This document shows, piece after piece, positions 7,938-17,469 of a stretch of 64,000 nucleotides of DNA; the stretch's first letter is position 1, and the number at the start of each line of letters is the position of its first letter. Below the pieces are notes generated by a model that worked only from the letters and a program-made list of their open reading frames with translations, made no database searches and had not been told where the DNA came from. A program made the position numbers and the translations under genes. This DNA is from an uncultured Pseudomonadota bacterium (GTDB taxonomy: Bacteria > Myxococcota_A > UBA796 > GCA-2862545). The stretch is from positions 62,001 through 126,000 of the forward strand of contig CAJXTB010000012.1 in assembly GCA_913061235.1 (NCBI GenBank), read 5' to 3'.

Positions 7938-10589
7938 ATGCAGTTCGATAAGTTCACGGTCAAGACGCGCGAAGTCATCTCCGAGTCGCAACAGCTCGCA
8001 GGTCGTCTGGGCAACCCCGAGATTCGCCCCGGTCACTTGCTCGTGGCGCTCATCAAGCAGGAAAACGGGATCATTCCGTCCATCCTGACCACCTGCGGTG
8101 CAAACCCAGAGGCGGTACTGACCGAAGCTGCGACCATCGTTGATGGCTACAGCAAGGTGAGCGGCGGAAGTAAGGCACAGCTGTCCCGCGAGTTCCGTGC
8201 GGTCATTGATGGCTCCCAGGCGGAGGCAAAGAAGCTCGGTGACAGCCATGTCTCCACCGAGATTGTCCTGCTCGCAATCGTTCTGGGAACGTCCAAAGCC
8301 GGCCAAGTCCTCAAGGACAATGGCGTTGATGCAACAACCCTTCGCACTGCCATTGACGCTGTGCGGGGTGGCTCGAAGGTCACCGGTGAAGACCCCGAGA
8401 GCCAGTACGAGTCACTCGCCAAGTACTGCGTCGACATGACCCAGCAGGCCATGGACGGAAAGCTGGACCCGGTCATTGGCCGTGACGAAGAAATCCGTCG
8501 CGCTCTACAGGTTCTGTCGCGTCGCTCCAAGAACAACCCAGTGCTCATTGGCGACCCCGGCGTTGGTAAGACCGCTATCGTCGAAGGCATTGCACAGCGC
8601 ATTGCCACCGGTGACGTCCCAGAGTCCCTGCAAGGCAAGAAGGTGATGTCTCTCGACCTTCCAGCCTTGCTGGCGGGTGCCAAGTACCGCGGTGAGTTCG
8701 AAGAACGCCTCAAGGCGCTGCTCAACGAGATTGAAGCGGCAGAAGGCAAGGTCATTCTGTTCATCGACGAGCTCCACACGCTCGTGGGTGCAGGTAAGAC
8801 CGAAGGCTCCATGGACGCCGGCAACATGCTCAAGCCCGCACTCGCTCGTGGTCAGCTGCGTTGCATTGGTGCCACTACGTTGGACGAGTACCGCAAGCAT
8901 CTCGAGAAGGACAAGGCCCTAGAGCGTCGCTTTCAGCCGGTCATCGTGGAAGAGCCGACCATCGAGAACACCATCGCCATCTTGCGTGGCATCAAAGAAA
9001 AGTACGAGACCCATCACGGTATTCAGATCACGGATGAAGCTGCAGTTGCAGCCGCTGTGCTGTCTGCTCGGTACATCAGCGACCGGTCTCTGCCAGACAA
9101 GGCCATTGACCTGATTGATGAGGCGGCCAGCCGTCTGAAGATGGAGATTGAGTCCAAGCCTACCGCCGTAGATATCTTGGAACGCCAGGTCGCTGGACTT
9201 CAGGTTCAGCTGTTGAGCGTCAAGCGTGACGGAGTGGATGACAAGGGAGCCGCCGATCGTGCTGCCGAGATGGAAGAGCGAATCGCCAATCTCAACGAAG
9301 AGCTCACTGGAATCACCGCTCGTTGGCACTCGGAACGTGACGCGATTGACCGCATTAGCGAGATCAAGGAACAGATTGAAGAGCTGAACTTCGAGGGTGA
9401 AAAAGCCCAGAGAAGCGGAGACTTCGAGAAGGCTAGCCGTATCATTCACGGTGAGCTGCCCTCCCTGCGCGCTGAGCTTCCCATGCGTCAGGCCGCACTG
9501 GCCGAGATTCAAAAAGACGGCGCCATGCTCTCCGAGGAAGTCACCGAAGAGGACATCGCACGCGTTGTCGCTCGTTGGACCGGCATCCCGGTGCAGAAGC
9601 TGCGTGAGTCCGACATGCAGAAGCTTCTGCGCATGGAAGATGTGCTGCACAGCCGCGTCATTGGTCAGCACGAAGCCGTCATTGCTGTTGCCGAGGCCGT
9701 CCGCCGCGCGCGCGCCGGTCTGCAGGACCCGAACCGTCCGATTGGCTCCTTCTTGTTCTTGGGCCCAACGGGTGTCGGCAAGACCGAGCTCGCCAAGGCG
9801 TTGGCTGAGTTCCTGTTTGACGACGAAGGCGCAATGGTTCGCATCGACATGTCCGAGTACATGGAGAAGCACTCTGTGGCCCGCCTTATCGGCGCACCTC
9901 CTGGATACGTTGGGTACGACGAAGGTGGCCAGCTCACCGAAGCCGTCCGCCGCAAGCCGTACACGGTCATCCTGCTCGACGAGATTGAGAAGGCTCACGG
10001 CGACGTGTTCAACATCCTGCTTCAGGTCTTGGATGATGGTCGCTTGACCGACTCGAAGGGCCGTTTGGTCGACTTCAAGAACTGCGTCATCATTATGACC
10101 AGCAACATTGGCGCCCACAAGATCATGGAAGCCGGCGGTGACCGTGAGAAGGCACGCGCGGCTGTTGAGTCCGAGCTGAAGAAGCAGCTTCGTCCCGAGT
10201 TCATCAACCGTATCGACGCTCGAGTCATCTTCGACGCGCTCAACCGCGACAACATGACCGGCATTCTCGACATTCAACTCAAGCGCGTCCAGCGCCTGTT
10301 GGACGCCCGCGACCTGCACATGGTCATCTCGGAAGAGGCGAAGAAGCGCATTGCGGACATTGGCTACGACCCGGCCTACGGTGCTCGCCCGCTCAAGCGC
10401 GCCATCACCAACTACCTGCTCAACCCTATGTCTTCGGTCATTATTGGCGGCGGCTATGGGCCAGGAGACGGCATCAAAGTGGATTTGGTGGGTGAAGACC
10501 AGATCGAGTTCACCCGGATTCCGGCACCGGAAGAAGAAGCTGGGCACGGCGGTGCAGTGGCCCAGATTGAGCAGCAGCCCCAGGCGTGA
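7938..10589 (+). CDS. clpB: ClpB disaggregase (AAA+ chaperone)
   Basis: Hexameric ATP-driven disaggregase that works with DnaK on heat-damaged proteins. The 883-aa protein has the full ClpB plan: Clp-N repeat domain (residues 1-150), first AAA module with Walker A GDPGVGKT at about 205 and Walker [11 protein letters not shown], the coiled-coil M domain (about 400-530), second AAA module with GPTGVGKTE at about 609 and arginine-finger region, and the C-terminal D2 small domain. The presence of the M domain separates it from ClpA and ClpC. The start ATG at 7938 has AAGGCAGG just upstream; a long in-frame extension back to 7605 overlaps the permease and is a shadow. The stop overlaps the next start in TGATG. 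Confidence 0.97.
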   Translation: MQFDKFTVKTREVISESQQLAGRLGNPEIRPGHLLVALIKQENGIIPSILTTCGANPEAVLTEAATIVDGYSKVSGGSKAQLSREFRAVIDGSQAEAKKLGDSHVSTEIVLLAIVLGTSKAGQVLKDNGVDATTLRTAIDAVRGGSKVTGEDPESQYESLAKYCVDMTQQAMDGKLDPVIGRDEEIRRALQVLSRRSKNNPVLIGDPGVGKTAIVEGIAQRIATGDVPESLQGKKVMSLDLPALLAGAKYRGEFEERLKALLNEIEAAEGKVILFIDELHTLVGAGKTEGSMDAGNMLKPALARGQLRCIGATTLDEYRKHLEKDKALERRFQPVIVEEPTIENTIAILRGIKEKYETHHGIQITDEAAVAAAVLSARYISDRSLPDKAIDLIDEAASRLKMEIESKPTAVDILERQVAGLQVQLLSVKRDGVDDKGAADRAAEMEERIANLNEELTGITARWHSERDAIDRISEIKEQIEELNFEGEKAQRSGDFEKASRIIHGELPSLRAELPMRQAALAEIQKDGAMLSEEVTEEDIARVVARWTGIPVQKLRESDMQKLLRMEDVLHSRVIGQHEAVIAVAEAVRRARAGLQDPNRPIGSFLFLGPTGVGKTELAKALAEFLFDDEGAMVRIDMSEYMEKHSVARLIGAPPGYVGYDEGGQLTEAVRRKPYTVILLDEIEKAHGDVFNILLQVLDDGRLTDSKGRLVDFKNCVIIMTSNIGAHKIMEAGGDREKARAAVESELKKQLRPEFINRIDARVIFDALNRDNMTGILDIQLKRVQRLLDARDLHMVISEEAKKRIADIGYDPAYGARPLKRAITNYLLNPMSSVIIGGGYGPGDGIKVDLVGEDQIEFTRIPAPEEEAGHGGAVAQIEQQPQA

Positions 10590-11218
10590 TGCGGCCCCTT
10601 CGTCTGATGATCCTGATGGTCGGCCTTGTGCCGGCTGTCTTGCTCGGGCTGGTCGCGGCGTACGGCATGATGGGGCCAAACACGTGGTCGGCGACCTCTT
10701 CGGTGGCTCTAGACGTGCAGGCCGAAGACGTCACCGTACTGACTGATGACGTCCGTAAGTGGCGTGACTGGATGCTCATCGATCATGTCGCCGACGACGA
10801 CTTCACGACCGTCCAGACCCGCCAGGTCACCGGTGCCGGCGCTACGCTGGGCTGGATGACTGGGTTCTTGGCCGGAGAAGTGGTGTTGCGCAGCGAATGG
10901 GAGGACGGTGAGTCCTACTCACTGGACTGGCTTGAGAGACGCGCTGGCCGACCGGCAGCCACGTCCACCGACCCGACTCCGGAACCCACAGGATGGACCG
11001 AGTCGACTGGAACCCTGGAGGTTCGCTTGGCAGATGACGGAGGCATCACTTTGACTCTCATCGAGTCGGGGAGTGCCGGGCCGCGTCCGCTCGGGCCCTT
11101 CTTGATCAGCACCGTGCAGGCCAAGCGGCATGACGTGCTCGACCAACGCCTGTCTGCGTTGGCGGAGCTGGCCAAGGTAGCGGCTAGGCGACGTGAGACG
11201 ATTGAGGCCGTTCAGTAG
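10589..11218 (+). CDS. Membrane-anchored SRPBCC-like (START/polyketide cyclase fold) protein
   Basis: About 209 aa. The ATG overlaps the clpB stop by one base (TGATG), indicating coupled translation. Residues 1-28 form one hydrophobic segment ([17 protein letters not shown]) that would be an uncleaved anchor. The remaining domain begins WSATSSVALDVQAEDV and VRKWRDW, which fits the SRPBCC pattern of a beta strand, a helix and an aromatic residue before the second strand; later strands and a C-terminal helix also fit. Such proteins bind hydrophobic ligands. A role with ClpB is not implied beyond co-transcription. The fold call is by pattern only. Confidence 0.62.
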   Translation: MRPLRLMILMVGLVPAVLLGLVAAYGMMGPNTWSATSSVALDVQAEDVTVLTDDVRKWRDWMLIDHVADDDFTTVQTRQVTGAGATLGWMTGFLAGEVVLRSEWEDGESYSLDWLERRAGRPAATSTDPTPEPTGWTESTGTLEVRLADDGGITLTLIESGSAGPRPLGPFLISTVQAKRHDVLDQRLSALAELAKVAARRRETIEAVQ

Positions 11219-11227
11219 CGCTTGAGC

Positions 11228-11518
11228 TTAGCTGGCTAGGACGTCGGCCCACTCGGGATGCTTTGCGAACTGTGCCACTACGTAGGAGCAAGCTGGCTGA
11301 AGGGTCCAGCCATTTTCGCGTGCGTCAGCGACGGAGTGCTTCACCAGCTCCAGCGCAACTCCCTGCCCACGGTAGCTGGAAGGCACCAGTGTCTTGTCGA
11401 GCAGGAGAATAGAGCCCTGGCGCTCAAAGGTGAGGATGGCGGGCTCTTCGCCGTCCCGCTGGTAGGTGTATTGGCCGCGAGTGTCGTTGTCTTCGCGTTC
11501 GATGGTTGGTGTGTTCAT
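11228..11518 (-). CDS. Small GNAT-like acetyltransferase (YjdJ/NATD1 type)
   Basis: A 96-aa single-domain protein. LLLDKTLVPSSYRGQGVA contains the acetyl-CoA pyrophosphate-binding R-G-Q-G loop, followed by a helix ALELVKHSVADARENG and the family's closing strand with a paired Cys/Tyr segment PACSYVVAQFAKHPEW. This minimal domain is the Acetyltransf_CG (NATD1, YjdJ) type; natural substrates are largely unknown. The ATG at 11518 follows a purine-poor leader, but no alternative fits. It is convergent with the SRPBCC-like gene, only 9 nt away. Confidence 0.82.
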   Translation of the reverse strand: MNTPTIEREDNDTRGQYTYQRDGEEPAILTFERQGSILLLDKTLVPSSYRGQGVALELVKHSVADARENGWTLQPACSYVVAQFAKHPEWADVLAS

Positions 11519-11535
11519 GGGGATTCTCGCAGGGG

Positions 11536-13152
11536 TTAGCGGACCCAGATGTGACCGCGAGTACTCACAGTACTGACACCAAATGCGGCGCCGCCGCTGA
11601 CTCGGTACGCGGACTCAACCAAGCCGCCAACGCTGTTGTTGTCGTAACCACTGGCTCCGAATCCAATGCCATCGTCCAGCGTGTTGATGTTGGTCTGGCC
11701 ATTGGTGACCAAGCCGAACCGTACGCGCGCGCGGTAGTTGGACAGGTCGTCGTCAATATTGATTCCTGTGTCTCGATAGTTGCCGGAGTTGTTGGTGGTC
11801 TCTCCCAGTGAACGGCCCCACATCGTGAGCCACTCCAGCTTCGCAGAGGCCGACTCGGTGAAGAAGTAGCCTTGCCCTGTGTCGCGGCTGCCAATCGGGG
11901 TGTTCGTGAACATGTCCAACAGCGTCTGTGAGCCGGGCAGGTCGTACGACTTGCAGCCGTAGACTCCGGTGCTGACGTTTCGCAGGCAACCGCGAATCTC
12001 GTCCCCCTCGACCTCGTTGAACGCCACAAACTTCGCGTCTGAGTTGGTCGTTGGGTCGAGGCTCGTCGGATTCAGAGTCGAGTTGCTGGTCCAGTGGCTA
12101 GACAGGAACTTGAACGTGTCTCCGGTGCTCGCGGTGCGCAGTGCGAGCGTCCAGCCGCCGTTGGCCATGTCGCAGTAGGCGTCGAACTCGGGGTTGGGTC
12201 CGGTGCCGTCAGCGTCGATCGAGTAGATACCGTCGGTGGCTGCATTGTCGTCCGTCCAGATGTCCAAACAGCTGGAAGGAACGAAACAGCCTTCCTCTGG
12301 GTACACGGTGGAGACGGTCTCGCCGGAGGGCACGGTTGCGTCGGCACAGACGGTGGCGCCGCGCCGTACGGTAGCACCTGTCGACACCGTCGCGTTTGCC
12401 AGGATGGTTGCATTGACCCGTACGTTGCCCCGAACTGTCGCTCCGTTTCCGATGCTTGTGTTGCGCCCCACACGGGCGTTGCCGAGAATGAGGGCCCCGT
12501 CACCAATGGTGGACTGCTTGCGGATTCGTACGCCCGGCGAGATGGTCACCCGTTCGCCGATGTCTGTGTCGGGACCGACAACGCCGTAAACTGTCGTGCC
12601 GTCCTCCGGTGCAGAGGCGTCTGCGACGGTGACGGACCGGCCGATGACGGCGCCATTGCCTAGCTCAGCGTGGCTTCCGATATTCGACAGGTTGCCGACG
12701 ACAGCGTTGCTTCCGAGGGTCACATCATCGCCCATAGTAGCGGCGTACCCGATGTAGGCTCCGGTGCCTGTGGTCAGGCGTTCACCCACATTGGAGGAGC
12801 GACCCAGCACGGTGTCTGCAGCCAGGCTGGCGTCGATGCCGACGTTGGCTCCGCGGCCAACAATGACGTTGTTGCCGACGACCAAGGGGTTGGACACGTG
12901 GGCGAATCGGCCGTCGAGGGTCGCGCGGTCGGCAATGGTTACGCCAGAGCCGAGTGCGAGCTGGGGGCCGATGTTGGCATCGTCACCGACTTGGCTGGAG
13001 TCGCCAACGGTTGTGCTGCCGTCGAGCGTCGCGGAGGTGGAGACGCAGGCGCTGTTCGACTCATAGGCGTCGTCGCATCCGTTGTTGTCGTTGTCTGCGG
13101 CATGCGCGACGGAGACGGTGCTGGCTGCGAACAAGATGAGCCATCGATTCAT
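11536..13152 (-). CDS. Secreted hexapeptide-repeat (left-handed beta-helix) protein with C-terminal fibrinogen-like domain
   Basis: 538 aa from ATG 13152 (GGGGGA upstream). Residues 1-18 are a signal peptide (MNRWLILFAASTVSVAHA). A short cap follows (DNDNNGCDDAY, ACV), then about 270 residues of hexapeptide repeats with I/V/L at every sixth position, such as GYAATMGDDVTLGSNAVVG and VRIRKQSTIGDGALILG, predicting a long left-handed beta-helix. Known enzymes with this repeat are cytoplasmic acyltransferases, but this one is exported and shows no catalytic His. From about residue 310 the chain becomes fibrinogen-like: DGIYSIDADG, then FDAYCDMANGGWTLALR, which is the fibrinogen C-domain hallmark. 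I infer a surface stalk with a binding head. Its N-terminal two-thirds are paralogous to the protein at 28000-30339. Confidence 0.8.
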   Translation of the reverse strand: MNRWLILFAASTVSVAHAADNDNNGCDDAYESNSACVSTSATLDGSTTVGDSSQVGDDANIGPQLALGSGVTIADRATLDGRFAHVSNPLVVGNNVIVGRGANVGIDASLAADTVLGRSSNVGERLTTGTGAYIGYAATMGDDVTLGSNAVVGNLSNIGSHAELGNGAVIGRSVTVADASAPEDGTTVYGVVGPDTDIGERVTISPGVRIRKQSTIGDGALILGNARVGRNTSIGNGATVRGNVRVNATILANATVSTGATVRRGATVCADATVPSGETVSTVYPEEGCFVPSSCLDIWTDDNAATDGIYSIDADGTGPNPEFDAYCDMANGGWTLALRTASTGDTFKFLSSHWTSNSTLNPTSLDPTTNSDAKFVAFNEVEGDEIRGCLRNVSTGVYGCKSYDLPGSQTLLDMFTNTPIGSRDTGQGYFFTESASAKLEWLTMWGRSLGETTNNSGNYRDTGINIDDDLSNYRARVRFGLVTNGQTNINTLDDGIGFGASGYDNNSVGGLVESAYRVSGGAAFGVSTVSTRGHIWVR

Positions 13153-13236
13153 TAGAAATCCCCCGGAATAGTACCGCGAGGGTATCATTCCGAGGGACAT
13201 GCCGTAAGCGCTTTACCGCCTAAGGTCGGCGGACTG

Positions 13237-14307
13237 CTAGCTACCGTCTGCGAGGCTGCGGTCTAGAATTTCAGCGAACTTCTCGTAGGGTAGGGCACCT
13301 GCGACCATCACGCCGTCCACGAAGAAGGTCGGGGTCGCTTGCACGCCCATGGACTCGGCCAGGGCCATGTCTTCGTCGATCTGGCTGTCGAACTTGCCCG
13401 AAGCCATGCACGTCTCAAACGCGCCCATGTCCATGCCAAGAGCAGTGGCGTGGGTGCGGAAGTCGCCGTCTTGGAGTTGCTGCTGATTGTTGAGCAGCAG
13501 GTGGAACATCTCAGAGTACTGGTCCTGCTCGCCGGCACAATGAGCGGCAATCGCAGCAGGACGTGCGCGGGCGTGGAATCCGAGCGGGTAGTCCTTGAAC
13601 ACGAGCTTCACCTTGCCTTCGTAGTCGGCGAGGATGCGGTCGACAATCGGCAGTGCTGTTGCACAGTAGTAGCACTCGAACTCGGCAAACTGCACGATGG
13701 TAATCGGTGAATTGGGGTCACCGAAGACGGGGTCATGTTCGGCAATCGGTACATCGATGCGTGGCAGGACGGGGGCTTCGAGTGCCACGTCCAGGGACTT
13801 CATGCCGGACAGCTCGGTGTACCAAACGCGGAAGCGCTCGCCTTGGTTTTGCTGGGCGATCTGCTGTTCGATGAATGGGCGAGCTTCTTCGATGGCGGCG
13901 CCACCCATGCGCTGGGCGTTCTGGGCATAGAAGGCTTCAACTTGCTCGGTTGTGGGGGCAGCGGCCTTGGCTTCGACCTCTACGGCCAACAGCTCCTCCA
14001 CACTGATGTCGCGGCTGGCGGCTTCCGCTTCCAGAATACGGTCGCGCACAATACCGTCGAGTGCTTGGGACTCGGTGTCGTATTTCTGCATGCGGTACTC
14101 AACTTCCATCGAGGTCAAGCGCATGCCGACCTGCTCCATCAGCTCGCCGTGCGTGACCTGGCCACCTTCCCAAGAGGCGACCACGGTGTCCGGAGACATT
14201 GTGGATGCGGCTTCAGGAGCACCGGCGGGTGCGGGAGCGGGCGCAGTAGTGGTGTTGGCACCACAGGCGGTGAGCGCGAGAGCAAGGGCGAGCGAGAGCT
14301 TATTCAT
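13237..14307 (-). CDS. DsbA-family thiol-disulfide lipoprotein with SurA/PpiC-like N-terminal region
   Basis: A 356-aa lipoprotein (MNKLSLALALALTAC, Gly at +2) with an Ala/Pro linker. Residues about 40-170 resemble the helical N-terminal region of SurA-type chaperones (VASWEGGQVTHGELME and helices with ILEAEAASRDISVEEL). Residues about 180-350 form a DsbA/thioredoxin_4 domain: EFECYYCATALP carries the redox pair C212/C215, and ATPTFFVDG holds the cis-Pro loop. It is likely a periplasm-facing oxidoreductase that binds unfolded clients. This fusion is known among delta-proteobacterial lipoproteins; no partner reductase is adjacent. Confidence 0.84.
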   Translation of the reverse strand: MNKLSLALALALTACGANTTTAPAPAPAGAPEAASTMSPDTVVASWEGGQVTHGELMEQVGMRLTSMEVEYRMQKYDTESQALDGIVRDRILEAEAASRDISVEELLAVEVEAKAAAPTTEQVEAFYAQNAQRMGGAAIEEARPFIEQQIAQQNQGERFRVWYTELSGMKSLDVALEAPVLPRIDVPIAEHDPVFGDPNSPITIVQFAEFECYYCATALPIVDRILADYEGKVKLVFKDYPLGFHARARPAAIAAHCAGEQDQYSEMFHLLLNNQQQLQDGDFRTHATALGMDMGAFETCMASGKFDSQIDEDMALAESMGVQATPTFFVDGVMVAGALPYEKFAEILDRSLADGS

Positions 14308-14466
14308 GGGTCCTCCGACGGAAGGGCCCGCATAACCGGGCGGTCCGGGTAGGGGGAACCAACTGACGTCCGTGGACGCCTAGGGACACATTCCGGTGGA
14401 ATCCACGGTCACATCGGTGGCACGGATCCTGCTCTGCGGTAGTGTGCCCACGCTCGGAGCTGCCCT

Positions 14467-15855
14467 GTGAAATACGTCTTCTACGCCCTCATTGCGATTT
14501 CATTCCTGTACGCCGCATTTCTGCAGGTCTTCCAGATGGGAGCGCTCGAAGCGTCACATGCGACAGCGGTCGCAGAGGCGCTTGCCGCGGGTGCGGACTC
14601 GCCCATCTTCAAGACGCCGATGGACAACCTGACGGACGCGGCATTGTCGGCGGCAAAGGCCTCGGTAACGTTGGCCATCAGCTTGGTTGGTGGCATGGCG
14701 CTGTTTCTGGGCGTGATGAAGGTGGCAGAGGACGGGGGTCTGTTGACCATCATTGCCAAGACCCTTCGCCCCATCACGGTGCTGCTGTTTCCGGATGTTC
14801 CGCCGAACCACCCGGCGATGGGCGCCATCATTCTGAACATGAGTGCAAATGCACTCGGTCTTGGAAATGCAGCAACGCCGTTCGGAATCCGAGCAATGCA
14901 GGAGCTGGACAAGCTCAATCCTCACAAGGGCACCGCCAGCAACGCCATGGCGCTGTTTCTCGCCATCAACACGAGCGCGCTGGCACTGCTGCCCACGGGT
15001 GTCATGGTCATTCGCCAGGAGTTGGGCTCGGTTCAGCCCGGCGCCATTTTCGCGACCACCCTGATTGCGACTACGGTCTCTACCGTTGCTGGCATTACGG
15101 CAGCCAAGGTCTACCAGCGCATCTGGCCATCGGCTCAAGCGACTCACGAGCAAGCAGTGGCCGCGGGCGAGGTCGAAGAGACCCCTGAACAGACCGAGAC
15201 GCGCGAGACCCAAGACGACGCCGCTCTGACAGACAACAGCAGCTACCCAGCATGGGTCAGCTTCGGTGCCATTGCCGCACTCTTCGCCTTCATCATCTCC
15301 ATGGTTGTGGTGCCGACGGTGGGGCCAACGGTCTCCCCTTGGGTCATTCCAGGAATCTTGTTCGGCATGCTGACGTTTGGCATGGCTCGCGGCGTGAACG
15401 TCTACAGTAGCGTTGTCGAGGGTGCGAAGTCCGGCTGGGATGTCGCCGTGATGATTATCCCGTTCCTCGTTGCCATTTTGGTCGCAGTCGGCATGTTCCG
15501 GGCGAACAACCTGCTGTTCGACATTGTTGGCTACATCAGTCCGTTCACCGACCCGCTCGGCATGCCAGCAGAAGCTCTGCCAATGGCTCTGCTCCGCCCG
15601 CTGTCGGGCTCGGGTGCCTACGGCGTGATGATGGACATTCTAAGTTCCAACGGTCCGGACTCTTACGTGGGGCTGCTCGTGAGCACGCTTCAGGGCTCAA
15701 CCGAGACGACCTTCTATGTGCTGGCGGTCTACTACGGTGCGGTTCAGGTCAAGCGCATTCGCCACACCATGCTCGCAGCGCTGACTGCCGATGCGTTCGG
15801 AATCATTGGCGCAATTGGCGCCGTTTGGCTGCTGTACGGACGCAGCGGCCTGTAG
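14467..15855 (+). CDS. SpmA-SpmB fusion (nucleoside-recognition/Gate domain membrane protein)
   Basis: A 462-aa inner-membrane protein from GTG 14467, with GGAG 7 nt upstream. The N-terminal half is SpmA-like, with GAIILNMSANALGLGNAATP (the conserved N-MSAN-GLGNAATP block), and the C-terminal half is SpmB-like, with MALLRPLSGSGAYGVMMD and QGSTETTFYVLAVYYG. A charged cytoplasmic linker (about residues 225-260) joins them. In Bacillus, SpmA and SpmB are separate and affect spore core dehydration; fused forms occur widely in non-spore-formers, where the role is unknown. No nucleoside metabolism genes adjoin. The MAPEG gene follows after 33 bases. Confidence 0.88.
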   Translation: MKYVFYALIAISFLYAAFLQVFQMGALEASHATAVAEALAAGADSPIFKTPMDNLTDAALSAAKASVTLAISLVGGMALFLGVMKVAEDGGLLTIIAKTLRPITVLLFPDVPPNHPAMGAIILNMSANALGLGNAATPFGIRAMQELDKLNPHKGTASNAMALFLAINTSALALLPTGVMVIRQELGSVQPGAIFATTLIATTVSTVAGITAAKVYQRIWPSAQATHEQAVAAGEVEETPEQTETRETQDDAALTDNSSYPAWVSFGAIAALFAFIISMVVVPTVGPTVSPWVIPGILFGMLTFGMARGVNVYSSVVEGAKSGWDVAVMIIPFLVAILVAVGMFRANNLLFDIVGYISPFTDPLGMPAEALPMALLRPLSGSGAYGVMMDILSSNGPDSYVGLLVSTLQGSTETTFYVLAVYYGAVQVKRIRHTMLAALTADAFGIIGAIGAVWLLYGRSGL

Positions 15856-15888
15856 GTTGTCTTTCTCAACACACTTTAGGGAGGTCAC

Positions 15889-16281
15889 ATGGTGACTTGG
15901 ATTCTTGCGGTTTTGGCGATGTACATGTTGCAGGTCTTTGTCCCCACTACCTTCGGGACTGCACTTGCTCCGAATGCGGTGGCGGCCACCACTGACCACA
16001 TGAAGGGGAAGGACAACGCGCCGGAGCTGACGGTGATGGGCAAGCGCGCCCAGCGAGCTCTGAACAACCTCAAGGAGACGCTGCCAGTCTTCTTGGCCGT
16101 AGCGTTGCTCCTTCAGATTCAAGGAACGACCGATGGACTGGCGCAGACAGGAGCCATCGTCTTCCTCATTGCGCGTGTCCTGTACATGCCGGCGTACATG
16201 GTCGCCATTTTTGGACTTCGCACGGTCACCTGGGCGATTGGCTCGGTTGGCATCGCTCTGATGATCTCAGCGCTGTTCTAA
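15889..16281 (+). CDS. MAPEG-family small membrane protein
   Basis: 130 aa with four predicted membrane spans. The motif RAQRALNNLKETLPVFLAV matches the MAPEG helix-2 signature (RAxRAxxNxxE), and LIARVLYMPAYMVAIFGLR matches the later R-xxY-P-Y segment. MAPEG members include microsomal glutathione transferases and many bacterial proteins of unknown role. The ATG at 15889 has a strong GGAGG 6 nt upstream. It sits 33 bases after the SpmAB fusion in the same direction, with a hairpin immediately after its stop, so the pair is probably one transcription unit. Confidence 0.88.
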   Translation: MVTWILAVLAMYMLQVFVPTTFGTALAPNAVAATTDHMKGKDNAPELTVMGKRAQRALNNLKETLPVFLAVALLLQIQGTTDGLAQTGAIVFLIARVLYMPAYMVAIFGLRTVTWAIGSVGIALMISALF

Positions 16282-16287
16282 GGCGTT

Positions 16288-16312
16288 AGCCGCGCGTCAA
16301 CGACGTGCGGCT
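16288..16312 (+). terminator. Hairpin after the MAPEG gene, candidate terminator
   Basis: AGCCGCGCGT and ACGTGCGGCT pair over 10 bases (one G-U) around a 5-base loop, 6 bases after the MAPEG stop. There is no T-run, so if it terminates transcription it may need Rho or act as an mRNA end protector. Confidence 0.5.
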
Positions 16313-16404
16313 CCGGGACTGCAACCGTGAGTCGCCCTGCACCTCGATGGGCCGGGCTCAGCAGGTCGTTGAGGGTCTTAGGAACGGCGGCCGACGGCAG
16401 GTAG

Positions 16405-17469
16405 CTACTGGCAGTCATCCGCCGGCATGTTGGCAATCCATGCTCGAATGAGGTCTACGCCTTCGTTGTGTGCGAGGGAACGACCTAATAGTGGCATCAT
16501 TGCACCGGGGTCTTCCGTCTCCATACGGAAAGCCAAGATGCTCTCGTCTGGGTTTCCAGGGACGATGTCGTAGATCAGACCACCGCCGCCGAGTCCCGCG
16601 CTGCCCGGGCGTTTGCACACACCCAAGTTGAAGTCGTTGGTGTTCTCGTAGTTGAGGAACAGCTGGGAGGTCACGCCCTGCACGCCGTCGGGTCTGTGAC
16701 AGTGGGCGCAGTTGATGTCCAGGTAGTCCCGTGCGGCGTGGTTCAACTCCTCTCCGCTCAAGGCATCGATGTCCAAGCCCTCAGTGACGACGGCTCCGTC
16801 GACCGAGGCCGTGTCCAGCCCGGTGACAATACCGGCATCAATCCAGGTCTGAAGCTGGCCACTAGCTGTCAGGTTTCGAGGCTTTGGCCCAATCGGTGCC
16901 ATCACGACATCCTCGCCCTGTTCGATCTGGTGGCACTCGCTACACTGGTTGCGCTGCGGCACCAAATACTGGGAGGTGCGTGATTCACCATCGGGGTCGA
17001 TGAACGTGACCACGGAGACATTGCCGCCTACGGCCAGGTCCGCGTCCGTGTTGTCGTCGTTCCAGAGGTAGGGCCAAGACTCCCAGCCTTCCTCTGTTCG
17101 CCGCATCATTCGGGTCTCTTTCGGGTCGACCCCTTCGGTGGGGGAGCGCAGGTCAGCGGGGAAGCTGAACGTCTTTAGGATGACGGTGCCAACGGGAAAG
17201 TCCAACACATCCGCGGGTCCACCGGGAGAGGCGCTGGTGCCTTCCGGTAGGTAAATCGCACGGTGCTTCACGGCGTAGTCACTGAATAATGGAGTGTTCA
17301 GTGTGTACGTATGCACGCCCTCGGCGTACACCGGCGCATTGCCGTCCCAGGCCATCAGCCCCATATCGGACAGCTGGTCTGGCGGCGGCTCGGTCAGGTC
17401 GATGTTCGGCGTGAGGTCACCCCCACATGCCGACAGTACGACTGCAATCATGCAGGGAATAAAGCGCAT
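16405..17469 (-). CDS. Diheme c-type cytochrome lipoprotein (SO2930/HNE_0200-like family)
   Basis: A 354-aa lipoprotein (signal ending LSACGG). Two haem c sites are visible: CSECH around residue 178 and CAHCH around 258. Between and around them are family-specific stretches such as YTLNTPLFSDYAVKHR and LPVGT/FPVGTVILKTF. This is the HNE_0200 (TIGR03806) type, which occurs in a two-gene pair with a beta-helix protein. Here the partner lies directly upstream, with its TAA overlapping this ATG (TAATG). The function of the pair is not established; an envelope electron-transfer or oxidation role is suggested by the haems and by conserved acidic and Asn-rich loops. Confidence 0.86.
   Translation of the reverse strand: MRFIPCMIAVVLSACGGDLTPNIDLTEPPPDQLSDMGLMAWDGNAPVYAEGVHTYTLNTPLFSDYAVKHRAIYLPEGTSASPGGPADVLDFPVGTVILKTFSFPADLRSPTEGVDPKETRMMRRTEEGWESWPYLWNDDNTDADLAVGGNVSVVTFIDPDGESRTSQYLVPQRNQCSECHQIEQGEDVVMAPIGPKPRNLTASGQLQTWIDAGIVTGLDTASVDGAVVTEGLDIDALSGEELNHAARDYLDINCAHCHRPDGVQGVTSQLFLNYENTNDFNLGVCKRPGSAGLGGGGLIYDIVPGNPDESILAFRMETEDPGAMMPLLGRSLAHNEGVDLIRAWIANMPADDCQ

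Noticed and set aside
8919-10679. A 586-codon minus-strand frame over clpB
   Set aside because: It lies opposite a highly conserved clpB coding region and has no recognisable domain; a strand shadow of strong codon bias.
12094-13155. Plus-strand frames over the hexapeptide-repeat gene
   Set aside because: Opposite to a repetitive beta-helix gene with signal peptide and ribosome site; shadows.
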